Positions 1 through 9,036 of a stretch of 64,000 bases of DNA are shown here, piece after piece. Within the stretch, counting starts at the first letter, position 1. Every line of letters begins with the position of its first letter. The translations under genes and the position numbers were made by a program. The notes beneath the pieces are model-generated. The model was given only the letters and a program-made list of their open reading frames with translations. It did no database searches and was not told the DNA's origin. Origin of the DNA: Pacificispira sp040217575 (lineage in GTDB: Bacteria; Pseudomonadota; Alphaproteobacteria; UBA8366; Aestuariispiraceae); the NCBI GenBank assembly GCA_040217575.1, contig JAVJPW010000002.1:248001-312000 (forward strand). The letters are read 5' to 3'.

Positions 1-2
1 GG

Positions 3-458
3 CGTGTCGGCTGGATCGCCGCGAACCGGGAATTGTGCGATCTGGTATCGGACCTGGCCTGCTGCATGCTCTACGGCCTGCCGGGGTTCATACAAAAGGC
101 GGCGCTGGCGGCGCTGGACCCAACGTCGAACGAAATCGAATCCGACCGTCAGGCGATGCTGGCCGACTATCGCGCCCGGCGCGACCTGGTCTGCGGGCGG
201 CTGGCCGATACGCCCGGCATCATCGTGCGCGTGCCCGCCGCCGGCATGTTCGCCATGGTCGACGTGCGCCCGTCGGGTCTGGACGATTTCACCTTTGCAT
301 CTCGCCTTCTGGATGAAGAGGATGTCGGCGTCATGACGGGCGCGGCCTTCGGCGACAGCGCGGTCGGCCATATCCGCCTGGGCCTCGTTGCCAGCCAGGA
401 TACGCTGGCCGACGCGTGCGAACGGATCGACCGGTTCTGCCGACGCCTGGTGGGATAG
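3..458 (+). CDS. PLP-dependent aminotransferase class I/II, C-terminal part
   Basis: The 5' end lies outside the window, so only about the last 151 residues are seen, open from the first base in this frame. The sequence looks like the small domain of a fold-type I aminotransferase: a helix rich in hydrophobic residues (YGLPGFIQKAAL), a Gly-Met-Phe segment (PAAGMFAMVDV) typical of substrate-side strands, and near the end the motif GDSAVGHIRLGL, which carries the conserved Arg that binds the substrate alpha-carboxylate in class I enzymes. The PLP lysine would be upstream. The amino donor cannot be told from this part. It is followed on the opposite strand by a tRNA gene. Confidence 0.8.
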   Translation, partial: RVGWIAANRELCDLVSDLACCMLYGLPGFIQKAALAALDPTSNEIESDRQAMLADYRARRDLVCGRLADTPGIIVRVPAAGMFAMVDVRPSGLDDFTFASRLLDEEDVGVMTGAAFGDSAVGHIRLGLVASQDTLADACERIDRFCRRLVG

Positions 459-480
459 TTATCCGGTACTGTCGAAGAGA

Positions 481-567
481 TGGTGCCCAGGAGAAGACTC
501 GAACTTCCACGTCCTTTCGGACACAGGTACCTGAAACCTGCGCGTCTACCAATTCCGCCACCTGGGC
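481..567 (-). tRNA. tRNA-Leu(CAG)
   Basis: Reading the minus strand gives a complete class II (long variable arm) tRNA of 87 bases with the acceptor stem GCCCAGG pairing CCTGGGC, an encoded CCA end (complement at 481-483), a D arm of the usual leucine type (GGCGGAATTGGTAGACGC), anticodon loop TTCAGGT with CAG in the centre and a GTTCGAG T loop. Leucine identity follows from the long arm, discriminator A and anticodon. Confidence 0.96.
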
Positions 568-604
568 ACAGGGGGGTTGGACACCGTATTCCGGCGCGGC
601 GCGG

Positions 605-633
605 AAGATGTCGATATCCCGCACCCTTGTCAA
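605..633 (-). promoter_or_regulatory. probable sigma-70 promoter of tRNA-Leu(CAG)
   Basis: On the minus strand a perfect -35 hexamer TTGACA (633-628) is followed after 17 bases by CATCTT (610-605). Transcription would start near 597, about 30 bases before the mature tRNA end at 567. The -10 is only a partial match. The remaining bases of the 568-812 gap show no gene. Confidence 0.5.
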
Positions 634-812
634 GCATCGGAATGCATCGCATCGCAACTTTGCGCGGATGATTTTTGCCGCAGGTCGGGTGCGACCAGGA
701 ATCCCTTGGACCGCAGGGCGGGATTGGGTATAGGGTTCGGGATGGAAACGGCGCGGCGCGGCGCGCCATCCGGCGGAAATTTCAGTATCTTTTGTGCGGG
801 AGAATGCGACAG

Positions 813-1763
813 ATGGCATCCGAACTGGTGACGGTCTTCGGCGGGACCGGCTTTATCGGCCGGCAGGTGGTGCGCGAACTGGCCCGGCGCGGCTGCCGGG
901 TGCGGGTTGCGGTGCGCGACCCGGAAGAGGCATTGCCGCTGAAACCCGCCGGCGATGTCGGCCAGATCACGCCGGTTCAGGCGAACATCCGCCATGACGG
1001 GTCCGTCCGTGCGGCGGTCGAAGGGGCGGACGCGGTCGTCAATCTGGTCGGTATCCTGTACGAGGGGGAAACCCAGAAGTTCGAAACCGTGCATTCAATG
1101 GGCGCGGGCCGCGTCGCAAAGGCAGCGCGGGAGGCCGGAATTTCCCGTCTGGTCCATATGTCGGCGCTGGGCGCCTCACCGGAATCCACCGCCGCCTACG
1201 CGCGGTCCAAGGCCGCGGGCGAAGCCGCCGTGCGCGCCGAAGTGCCGGAAGCCGTCATCGTCCGGCCCAGCGTCGTTTTCGGTCCGCAGGATGACTTCTT
1301 CAACCGGTTCGCATCGCTGATGCGGTTCGCGCCGGTCCTGCCGCTGATCGGCGGGGGGGAGACGAAATTCCAGCCCGTCTATGTGGGCGATGTGGCCGAC
1401 GCGATTGTCGCCAGCCTGTTCGACCCGGCGCAGAAAGGCCGGACCTTCGAACTCGGCGGGCCGACCGTCTATAGCTTCAAACAGCTGATGGAACTGACCA
1501 TGGCCGAAACCGGCCGCCATGTGGGCCTGGTCCCGGTGCCGTGGGAACTGGCGCGGATCAAGGCGTTTTTCCTGGAAATGCTGCCGGTGCCGCCGCTGAC
1601 CCGCGATCAGGTCGAACTGATGAAGACCGACAATGTCTGTTCGGGCGATCTGCCGGGACTGTCGGACCTGGGCATCGCGGCGACCGCGGCGGAAGTGATC
1701 CTGCCGTCCTACCTGGACATCTACCGCAAGGGCGGGCGCTACAGCCCGGCCCAGCCGGTCTGA
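813..1763 (+). CDS. NAD(P)-binding protein of the complex I NDUFA9 family
   Basis: A 316-residue atypical short-chain dehydrogenase with an N-terminal Rossmann motif VFGGTGFIGRQVV (around residues 7-19). This family contains the eukaryotic complex I accessory subunit NDUFA9 (39 kDa) and alphaproteobacterial relatives that bind NADPH. The canonical YxxxK is replaced by a YARSK-like segment around residue 129. I chose ATG 813 because a GGGAGA stretch lies about 10 bases upstream; ATG 804 in the same frame sits almost on top of that site. Downstream is uppP on the other strand, with which it converges. The assignment to the family is good; whether it is part of complex I here is inference. Confidence 0.85.
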   Translation: MASELVTVFGGTGFIGRQVVRELARRGCRVRVAVRDPEEALPLKPAGDVGQITPVQANIRHDGSVRAAVEGADAVVNLVGILYEGETQKFETVHSMGAGRVAKAAREAGISRLVHMSALGASPESTAAYARSKAAGEAAVRAEVPEAVIVRPSVVFGPQDDFFNRFASLMRFAPVLPLIGGGETKFQPVYVGDVADAIVASLFDPAQKGRTFELGGPTVYSFKQLMELTMAETGRHVGLVPVPWELARIKAFFLEMLPVPPLTRDQVELMKTDNVCSGDLPGLSDLGIAATAAEVILPSYLDIYRKGGRYSPAQPV

Positions 1764-1814
1764 TCCGCCCGTCCGATCCCGGCGGTCCGGAAAGGCAACC
1801 CGGAATGGGGTGCA

Positions 1815-2627
1815 CTAAACCGGTGCGCCGCCGTAATAAACCCAGTACAGAAGCCCGCCGCCCAGCGCGATGCGGTAGAGGACGAAGGGCGTAAACCCCG
1901 CCCGTTTCAGCCATGCCATCATGACGGCAATGGCGATCAGCGCCGTCAGGAAGGAAAATCCGGCGGCGATCCCCAGATCCGCCGTCAGGCCGAAATCCCC
2001 GGTCTGGCAGACTTCCCAGCCTTTCAGCGCGCCCGCACCCAGTATGGTCGGGATCGACAGAAGCAGCGAAAACCGCGCCGCGTCCGACCGTTCCAGCCCA
2101 AGGAAACGGGCGGCGGTCATGGTGATACCGGACCGGCTGGTCCCCGGAACGAGGGCTAATACCTGGACCACGCCGATGACCAGCGCGGTCGGCCAGGCGA
2201 TATGTTCCACCCGGCGGATCGTCATGCCGACCCGGTCTGCAATCCACAGAAGGATACCGAACACCAGTGTCGTCCAGGCGATGATTTCGATGGACCGGAA
2301 GATCGTTCCCGCCGCGTCGTTCAGGAAATAGCCCGCGACCAGAACCGGGATCGTGGCCAGAAGGACATTGCCCAGCAACCGCACCTGCGGCCCGCCGCGA
2401 CCGGTGACCGCGCGCCCGACACCGACCGCCATGGTCCACATGTCCCGCCAGAAATAAAGGCAAACCGCCAGCAGACTGCCGACATGGACGGCGACATCCA
2501 TTGCCAGGCCCTGATCCTGGAAACCCAGCACCGGTCCGGCCAGAACCAGATGGCCCGACGAACTGATGGGCAGAAATTCGGTAATCCCCTGAATCGCCGC
2601 CAGGATCAAAATATGGTGTAAAAGCAT
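1815..2627 (-). CDS. uppP: undecaprenyl-diphosphate phosphatase UppP (BacA)
   Basis: This integral membrane enzyme removes one phosphate from undecaprenyl pyrophosphate so the lipid carrier can be reused in cell-wall synthesis; overexpression gives bacitracin resistance. Two family signatures are present: the N-terminal EFLPISSSGHL (about residues 16-26) with the catalytic Glu, Ser and His, and PGTSRSG near the middle, a phosphate-binding loop with the essential Arg. About eight hydrophobic segments follow the usual pattern and the length (270 residues) is normal. The start MLLHHILILAAIQG is chosen because GGGGGA lies seven to nine bases upstream; the ATG at 2651 lacks such a site. Confidence 0.96.
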   Translation of the reverse strand: MLLHHILILAAIQGITEFLPISSSGHLVLAGPVLGFQDQGLAMDVAVHVGSLLAVCLYFWRDMWTMAVGVGRAVTGRGGPQVRLLGNVLLATIPVLVAGYFLNDAAGTIFRSIEIIAWTTLVFGILLWIADRVGMTIRRVEHIAWPTALVIGVVQVLALVPGTSRSGITMTAARFLGLERSDAARFSLLLSIPTILGAGALKGWEVCQTGDFGLTADLGIAAGFSFLTALIAIAVMMAWLKRAGFTPFVLYRIALGGGLLYWVYYGGAPV

Positions 2628-2948
2628 GCCATCCCCCACAGGATAAGGCATTCTCTATATCATCGGTCGTCGGGGATTGCACCTGTCTGCGTCATCCAAA
2701 AATAGTTCCAAAACAGGACTAATGATTCTGATTATTTCACAATAATCCCAGAAACCGCCCCTACCGGATAGTTCCGGATTGGGAAAAAGTAAACAATATT
2801 GACCTATTTTTCCGATTTCACTGGCAATTTCCGTCCGGACCCGCTATAGGTCGCTTCCCCGGCGGGTGCGGGTCACCTGATGGTGTGGCGTGGCCGGGGC
2901 GGACTTCACGGAATTTGACGTCAAGAATTACAGGGCGGGTACGCGCGG
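2628..2948 (+). promoter_or_regulatory. intergenic region ahead of gltDB
   Basis: About 320 bases without a gene, markedly A+T rich between 2690 and 2820. It must hold the promoters of uppP (leftward) and gltD (rightward). A weak sigma-70-like pair TGGCAA (2822-2827), 17 bases, TATAGG (2845-2850) could drive gltD. A perfect 10-base palindrome TTGACGTCAA lies at 2915-2924, 25 bases before the gltD start, where a repressor could act. The element CCGGATAGTTCCGGAT (around 2764-2779) contains a short direct repeat. No riboswitch structure was recognised. Confidence 0.35.
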
Positions 2949-4394
2949 ATGACCACCAATCGCATGCTTCAGTTCGTCGATCGGGCACAGGCAACGCCGG
3001 AAAAGCGCGATGCGGATGCGCGCCGCGCCGATTTCGGGGAAATCTACGACCAGTACACGGTCGATGGCGCGGCGGCCCAGGCCGGGCGCTGCAGCCAGTG
3101 CGGCGTGCCGTTCTGTCAGGTCCATTGTCCGCTGCACAACAACATCCCCGACTGGCTGATGCTGACCGCGGAAGGGCGCCTGGAAGAGGCATATGAGATT
3201 TCCAGCGCCACCAACACCTTCCCGGAAGTGTGCGGGCGCATCTGTCCGCAGGATCGCCTGTGCGAGGGAAACTGCGTCATCGAACAGTCCGGCCACGGGA
3301 CGGTCACAATTGGCGCTATAGAGAAGTATATAACCGATACGGCCTTCGAAAAGGGCTGGGTCACGCCGATCCGCCCGCCGCGCGAACGCGACCAGAGCGT
3401 CGGGATCATCGGCGCCGGCCCCGGCGGGCTGGGCGCGGCGGAACAACTGCGCCGGCGCGGCTACAAGGTCACCGTCTATGACCGGTACGACCGGGTCGGC
3501 GGGTTGCTGATCTACGGGATTCCGAACTTCAAGCTGGAAAAGGATATCGTCGCCCGGCGCACTGCGTGGCTGGAAGAATCCGGCGTTTCCTTCGAACTGG
3601 GGGTCGAAATCGGCCGCGACCTGACATTCGCGGATTTGCGCGCGCGCCACGATGCGGTGCTGATCGCGACCGGCGTTTACAAGGCCCGCGATCTGAAAGC
3701 CCCCGGAATCGGTCAGGACAACATCATCCCGGCCATGGAATTCCTGACCGCGTCGAACCGCAAGGGGCTGGGCGATGCCGTCCCGGCGTTCGACAGCGGC
3801 GCGCTGAACGCCGAAGGCAAGAAGGTCGTCGTCATCGGCGGTGGTGACACGGCGATGGACTGCGTGCGCACCGCCACGCGCCAGGGCGCGACGTCGGTCA
3901 AATGTCTCTATCGCCGGGACCGGGCGAACATGCCGGGATCCCAGCGCGAAGTCGCGAACGCGGAAGAGGAAGGCGTCCAGTTCATCTGGCTGTCCCAGCC
4001 CGAAGCCTTTACCGGCGACGGCGCGGTGACCGGCGTTCAGGTGCAGCGCATGCGCCTGGGCCAGCCGGACGCCACGGGCCGCCGCGCACCGAAACCGATT
4101 GAGGGACAGACGGAACTGCATGAAGCGGATCTGGTCATTCTGGCGCTGGGCTTCGATCCGGAAGACCTGCCGGGCCTGTGGGGCGAACCGGACCTGCCGG
4201 TCAGCCGCTGGGGCACGGTCAAGATCGACCACAAGACCAAGATGACGGCGATGGACGGCGTTTTCGCCGCCGGCGATATCGTGCGCGGCGCCAGCCTTGT
4301 GGTCTGGGCCATCCGCGACGGGCGGGACGCCGCCGCCTCCATCCATGACTATATCCAGGCGCGGGCCAAGCTTGCCCCCGCCGCTGCAGAGTAG
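2949..4394 (+). CDS. gltD: glutamate synthase (NADPH) small subunit
   Basis: Beta subunit of NADPH-GOGAT, which takes electrons from NADPH through FAD and two [4Fe-4S] clusters to the alpha subunit GltB. The N-terminal cluster cysteines are visible (Cys48, Cys51, Cys56, Cys60, in CSQCGVPFCQVHC), followed by a second set in EVCGRICPQDRLCEGNC. Then comes the FAD Rossmann motif GIIGAGPGGLGAAE (about residue 150) and the NADPH motif VVIGGGDTAMDC (about residue 295). Length of 481 residues is normal. It sits 12 bases upstream of gltB, so the two form an operon in the order D-B. Confidence 0.97.
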   Translation: MTTNRMLQFVDRAQATPEKRDADARRADFGEIYDQYTVDGAAAQAGRCSQCGVPFCQVHCPLHNNIPDWLMLTAEGRLEEAYEISSATNTFPEVCGRICPQDRLCEGNCVIEQSGHGTVTIGAIEKYITDTAFEKGWVTPIRPPRERDQSVGIIGAGPGGLGAAEQLRRRGYKVTVYDRYDRVGGLLIYGIPNFKLEKDIVARRTAWLEESGVSFELGVEIGRDLTFADLRARHDAVLIATGVYKARDLKAPGIGQDNIIPAMEFLTASNRKGLGDAVPAFDSGALNAEGKKVVVIGGGDTAMDCVRTATRQGATSVKCLYRRDRANMPGSQREVANAEEEGVQFIWLSQPEAFTGDGAVTGVQVQRMRLGQPDATGRRAPKPIEGQTELHEADLVILALGFDPEDLPGLWGEPDLPVSRWGTVKIDHKTKMTAMDGVFAAGDIVRGASLVVWAIRDGRDAAASIHDYIQARAKLAPAAAE

Positions 4395-4406
4395 GGAATT
4401 GCCGCG

Positions 4407-7400
4407 ATGACGGATCGGGATATGACCGCCTGGACTGAAGCATACTGCAAGGCCGCCGACCGGTTGGCGCGGGACGGCATGTACCTGCCGCAGACGGAAA
4501 CCGCGAACTGTGGCGTTGGCATGGTCGCCAGCATCGACGGCAAGCCGCGCCGGGACGTGGTTCTGAGCGCGATCGAGGCGCTGGGCGCGATCTGGCACCG
4601 CGGCGCGGTCGACGCCGACGGCAAGACCGGCGACGGGGCCGGCATTCATGTCCAGATCCCGCAGGACTTTTTCAAGGAACATGTGCTGCGCACCGGCCAT
4701 CAGCTGGGCGTCGGCAGTCTGGCGGTCGGCATGGTCTTCTTGCCGCGCACGGACCTGATGCGCCAGGAACGCGCGCGCCAGATCGTCGAAAGCGAAATCC
4801 TGCGCATGGGCCACCGGATCTATGGCTGGCGTCAGGTGCCGGTCGATATTTCCGTCATCGGCGACAAGGCCAAGGCGACGCGCCCTGAAATCGAACAGAT
4901 CATGGTGGAAAACGCCCGCGGGGCCGGTGCCTCCCAGTTCGAGGCGGACCTTTATGTCATCCGCCGCCGGATCGAAAAGGCCCTTCTGGCGGAAAACCTG
5001 ACCGAAGCCTATGTCTGTTCGCTGAGCTGCCGGTCCGTCATCTATAAGGGCCTGTTCCTGGCTGAACAGCTGACGGCGTTCTATCCGGACCTTCTGGACC
5101 CGCGCTTCGAATCCAACTTCGCGATCTATCACCAGCGCTATTCGACGAATACGTTCCCAAGCTGGTCCCTGGCACAGCCGTTCCGGGTGCTGGCCCATAA
5201 TGGCGAGATCAACACGATCACCGGCAACACGAACTGGATGAAAAGCCACGAGACGAAGCTGGATGATCCGCAGCTGGGTCCCTATGTGGACGATATCAAG
5301 CCGATCGTTCAGCCCGGCAGTTCGGACAGCGCCGCGCTGGACGGCGTGTTCGAAGTCCTGGTTCGCACCCAGCGGGAACTGCCGGAAGCAAAGTCGCTTC
5401 TGATTCCCGAAGCCTGGGAACATTCGAAGACCCTGCCGCAGGCGCATCGCGATTTTTACCAGTATGCCAACGGTGTCATGGAACCGTGGGACGGCCCGGC
5501 CGCCATCTGTGCCTATGGCGGGCGCTGGGCCTTGGCGGGGATGGACCGCAACGGGCTGCGGCCGCTTCGCTATGTGGTGACGGACGACGGGCTTCTGGTC
5601 GTCGGGTCGGAAATCGGCATGGTGAAGGTGAACGAGACGCAGCTGGTCGAAAAGGGCCGCCTGGGTCCCGGGGAAATGATTGCCGTCGACCTGCGCGAAG
5701 GGAAGCTGTGTCACGACCGGGAACTGAAGGACCATGTCGCGGCCCTGAGCCCGTTCGGCGAATGGGTGAAGAACATCACCAACCTGTCGGAACTGGACGG
5801 CAACGGGGCCGGTCAGTGCGGCCAGTATGACAAGGCCGACCTGCGCCGGCGCATGAATGCCGCCGGTTGGACCATGGAGGATCTGGAACTGATCCTGCAG
5901 CCGATGGCGGAAACCGGCAAGGAAGCGACGGGGTCCATGGGCGACGATGCGCCGGTCGCGGTCTTGTCCGACGGCTATCGCGGCATGCACCATTATTTCC
6001 GCCAGAATTTCAGCCAAGTGACAAATCCGCCCATCGACAGCCTGCGCGAACGTTATGTCATGTCGCTGGCGACCCGGCTGGGCAACTTGGGCAACATCCT
6101 GGAAGAAGACGCACGCCAGCTTGAAATCGTGCAATTGCCGTCCCCGATCCTGCTGGACGGCGACTATCGTGCGCTGCGCCGGCAACTGGGCGATGCGGCG
6201 GTGGAACTCGACTGCACATTCCCGGTCGATGACAGCCCGACCGCCCTGCGTGAAGCGGTCCATGCACTGCAGGCCCAGGCCGAAGAAGCCGTTCGCGCCG
6301 GGGCCCAACATCTGATCCTGGATGACGAAGCAATTTCCGAAGACCGTGCCGCGATCCCGATGATCCTGGCGGCGGGTGCGGTCCACACGCACTTGGTCCG
6401 CGCCAGCCTGCGCACATTCGCCAGCATTATCGCGCGCACGTCGGACGCGATGGACACCCATTCCTTTGCCGTCATGATCGGCGCGGGCACAACCGCCATC
6501 GTCCCCTATCTGGCACAGGAAGCGATCGCCGATCGGCACCGCCGCGGCCTGCTGCCGGATGTTGCGTTGGACAAGGCGCTGTCGAACTTCAAGAAATCGA
6601 TTGAGGACGGCCTCCTCAAGATCATGTCGAAGATGGGTATCTCCGTCGTCAGTTCCTATCGCGGGGGGTACAATTTCGAAGCCATCGGTCTCAGCCGGTC
6701 GCTGGTCGCGGAGTTCTTCCCCGGCCTGCCCAGCCGGATATCCGGTGTCGGCCTGACAGGGCTGCGTGAAAACATCGTCTTCCGTCATCGCTCGGCATTC
6801 GATGAAATGGTGGTCGCGCTTCCCGTCGGCGGCTTCTATCGCTATCGCCGTGGCGGTGAGGCACATGCCTGGGAGGGCAACCTGATCCACACGCTGCAGG
6901 CGGCTGTCGCGTCCGACAGTTTCGCGGTCTATCGCAAATACGCCGAACAGATCGCGGCCCTGCCGCCGATCAGCCTGCGCGACCTGATGGATTTCAAATA
7001 TGACGGCCCGACCGTCCCGGTGGACGAGGTCGAATCCATCACCGAAATCCGCAAACGTCTGGTGGCGCCGGGCATTTCGCTGGGCGCCCTGTCGCCCATC
7101 GCCCATGAGACGCTGTCGATTGCCATGAACCGCATCGGCGCGAAGTCCGACAGCGGCGAAGGCGGCGAAGATGCCGCCCGCTACAAGCCAAAGGAAAATG
7201 GCGACAACGCATCTTCCGCCATTAAACAGGTGGCCAGCGGCCGGTTCGGCGTCACGGCGGAATATCTGAACAACTGCCGCGAGCTTGAAATCAAGATGGC
7301 CCAGGGCGCGAAACCGGGCGAAGGCGGTCAGCTTCCGGGATTCAAGGTATCGGGAATCATCGCGAAACTGCGCCATTCGACCGAAGGGGTGACGCTGATC

Positions 7401-8948
7401 AGCCCGCCACCGCACCACGACATCTATTCGATCGAGGACCTCGCGCAGCTGATCTATGACCTGAAACAGATCAACCCGGAAGCCCGGGTCTGCGTGAAGC
7501 TGGTCTCCAAGGCCGGGATCGGCACGGTCGCCGCCGGCGTTGCCAAGGCCCATGCCGACACGATCCTGATTTCGGGTCATTCCGGCGGCACGGGCGCATC
7601 GCCCCAGACGTCGATCAAATATGCAGGCCTGCCCTGGGAAATGGGTTTGGCCGAAGCGCACCAGGTCTTGACGCTGAACGGTCTGCGCCACCGCGTGCGG
7701 CTGCGCGTCGACGGCGGCATCCGTACCGGCCGTGACGTGGTCATCGCCGCGATTCTGGGGGCGGAAGAGTTCGGTATCGGCACCGCCAGCCTGGTTGCCA
7801 TGGGCTGCATCATGGTGCGCCAGTGCCATTCGAATACCTGTCCGGTCGGCGTCTGCACACAGGATGAACGTCTGATCGAAAAGTTCGTCGGCACCCCTGA
7901 AAAGGTCATGAACCTGTTCAGCTTTGTGGCTGAAGAAGTGCGCGAAATTCTGGCCCGTCTGGGTGCCCGGTCTTTGGCGGAAGTGGTCGGCCGGACCGAA
8001 CTCCTGGCCCAGGTCAGCCGCGGTGCCGCGCATCTGGACGACCTGGACCTGAACCCGCTTCTGGCCAATCCTGGCCTGGAAGAAGGCGAGTTCAGCAATT
8101 CCGACGACGGCCGGAACGAAGTGCCGGAAACGCTGGACGCCCTGATGATCCAGGATGCGGAAAACCTGTTCCGCGACCGGGAAAAAATGCAGCTTCAGTA
8201 CAATATCCGGAACACCTACCGCGCGATCGGGACAAAGATATCGTCCAAGATCACGCGCCAGTTCGGCATGAATACGCTGCGTCCCGGGCATCTGACGGTG
8301 CGCATGCGCGGGTCCGCGGGCCAGTCGCTGGGCGCGTTCGCGGTTCAGGGCCTGAAGCTGGAAGTTCTGGGCGACGCCAACGACTATGTCGGCAAGGGGT
8401 TAAGCGGCGGCGACATCGTCGTGCGGCCGGTAACCGCAAGCCCACTGCAAAGCAACCGGAACGCCATCATCGGCAATACCTGTCTCTATGGTGCGACGGC
8501 AGGCACACTTTTCGCCGCCGGCATGGCGGGCGACCGCTTTGCGGTCCGAAATTCCGGTGCCCGCACGGTCGTCGAAGGTGTCGGCTCCAACGGGTGCGAA
8601 TATATGACCGGCGGGGTCGTCTGTATCCTGGGAGATGTCGGGGACAATTTCGCTGCCGGAATGACGGGCGGTATGGCCTTCGTCTATGACCCGAAGGATA
8701 CGCTGGACCTGCATCTGAACCCGGAATCGGTCGGCGTCTATGGTCTGGTAACGGATTACTGGTCGGACTATTGCCGACGGCTGGTCGCCGAACATGTCGC
8801 CGCCACCCATTCGAAGTTTGCCGACGGGCTGGTGCATGACTGGGACCTCGCGCGCGGTCACTTCAAACATGTGGTGCCGCACGAAATCCTGAATAAACTG
8901 GACCACCCGCTGACGGACCAGACGGCGCAGGCGCAGCCGGCGGAGTAG
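4407..8948 (+). CDS. gltB: glutamate synthase (NADPH) large subunit
   Basis: Alpha subunit of GOGAT: hydrolyses glutamine at an N-terminal Ntn-type amidotransferase site, channels ammonia and reduces 2-oxoglutarate plus ammonia to glutamate at an FMN/[3Fe-4S] site. The presumed nucleophile is Cys35 in NCGVGMV, which would be exposed after removal of a 34-residue propeptide. The motif HNGEINT of the glutaminase domain follows. In the FMN domain the cluster cysteines are Cys1134, Cys1140 and Cys1145 (GCIMVRQCHSNTC). The C-terminal part has the Gly-rich beta-helix repeats (GDIVVRP, GGVVCILG, GMTGGMAFVYD). At 1513 residues it is full length. gltDB together give the main ammonium assimilation route with glutamine synthetase. 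Confidence 0.97.
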   Translation: MTDRDMTAWTEAYCKAADRLARDGMYLPQTETANCGVGMVASIDGKPRRDVVLSAIEALGAIWHRGAVDADGKTGDGAGIHVQIPQDFFKEHVLRTGHQLGVGSLAVGMVFLPRTDLMRQERARQIVESEILRMGHRIYGWRQVPVDISVIGDKAKATRPEIEQIMVENARGAGASQFEADLYVIRRRIEKALLAENLTEAYVCSLSCRSVIYKGLFLAEQLTAFYPDLLDPRFESNFAIYHQRYSTNTFPSWSLAQPFRVLAHNGEINTITGNTNWMKSHETKLDDPQLGPYVDDIKPIVQPGSSDSAALDGVFEVLVRTQRELPEAKSLLIPEAWEHSKTLPQAHRDFYQYANGVMEPWDGPAAICAYGGRWALAGMDRNGLRPLRYVVTDDGLLVVGSEIGMVKVNETQLVEKGRLGPGEMIAVDLREGKLCHDRELKDHVAALSPFGEWVKNITNLSELDGNGAGQCGQYDKADLRRRMNAAGWTMEDLELILQPMAETGKEATGSMGDDAPVAVLSDGYRGMHHYFRQNFSQVTNPPIDSLRERYVMSLATRLGNLGNILEEDARQLEIVQLPSPILLDGDYRALRRQLGDAAVELDCTFPVDDSPTALREAVHALQAQAEEAVRAGAQHLILDDEAISEDRAAIPMILAAGAVHTHLVRASLRTFASIIARTSDAMDTHSFAVMIGAGTTAIVPYLAQEAIADRHRRGLLPDVALDKALSNFKKSIEDGLLKIMSKMGISVVSSYRGGYNFEAIGLSRSLVAEFFPGLPSRISGVGLTGLRENIVFRHRSAFDEMVVALPVGGFYRYRRGGEAHAWEGNLIHTLQAAVASDSFAVYRKYAEQIAALPPISLRDLMDFKYDGPTVPVDEVESITEIRKRLVAPGISLGALSPIAHETLSIAMNRIGAKSDSGEGGEDAARYKPKENGDNASSAIKQVASGRFGVTAEYLNNCRELEIKMAQGAKPGEGGQLPGFKVSGIIAKLRHSTEGVTLISPPPHHDIYSIEDLAQLIYDLKQINPEARVCVKLVSKAGIGTVAAGVAKAHADTILISGHSGGTGASPQTSIKYAGLPWEMGLAEAHQVLTLNGLRHRVRLRVDGGIRTGRDVVIAAILGAEEFGIGTASLVAMGCIMVRQCHSNTCPVGVCTQDERLIEKFVGTPEKVMNLFSFVAEEVREILARLGARSLAEVVGRTELLAQVSRGAAHLDDLDLNPLLANPGLEEGEFSNSDDGRNEVPETLDALMIQDAENLFRDREKMQLQYNIRNTYRAIGTKISSKITRQFGMNTLRPGHLTVRMRGSAGQSLGAFAVQGLKLEVLGDANDYVGKGLSGGDIVVRPVTASPLQSNRNAIIGNTCLYGATAGTLFAAGMAGDRFAVRNSGARTVVEGVGSNGCEYMTGGVVCILGDVGDNFAAGMTGGMAFVYDPKDTLDLHLNPESVGVYGLVTDYWSDYCRRLVAEHVAATHSKFADGLVHDWDLARGHFKHVVPHEILNKLDHPLTDQTAQAQPAE

Positions 8949-9036
8949 TTTTCGTCGCATCCTGAATTGACGGACCCGGACGGGCGCGCGCAAGCTTCGG
9001 CGTATCAGTCACCTGCGTTCCTGTCCGGAGGGTCCC

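Noticed and set aside
2928..8291. Very long open frame (1787 codons) on the minus strand
   Set aside because: It is antisense to gltD-gltB. High-GC codon bias opens the complementary frame, and its protein is a run of His/Arg/Gln without any domain.
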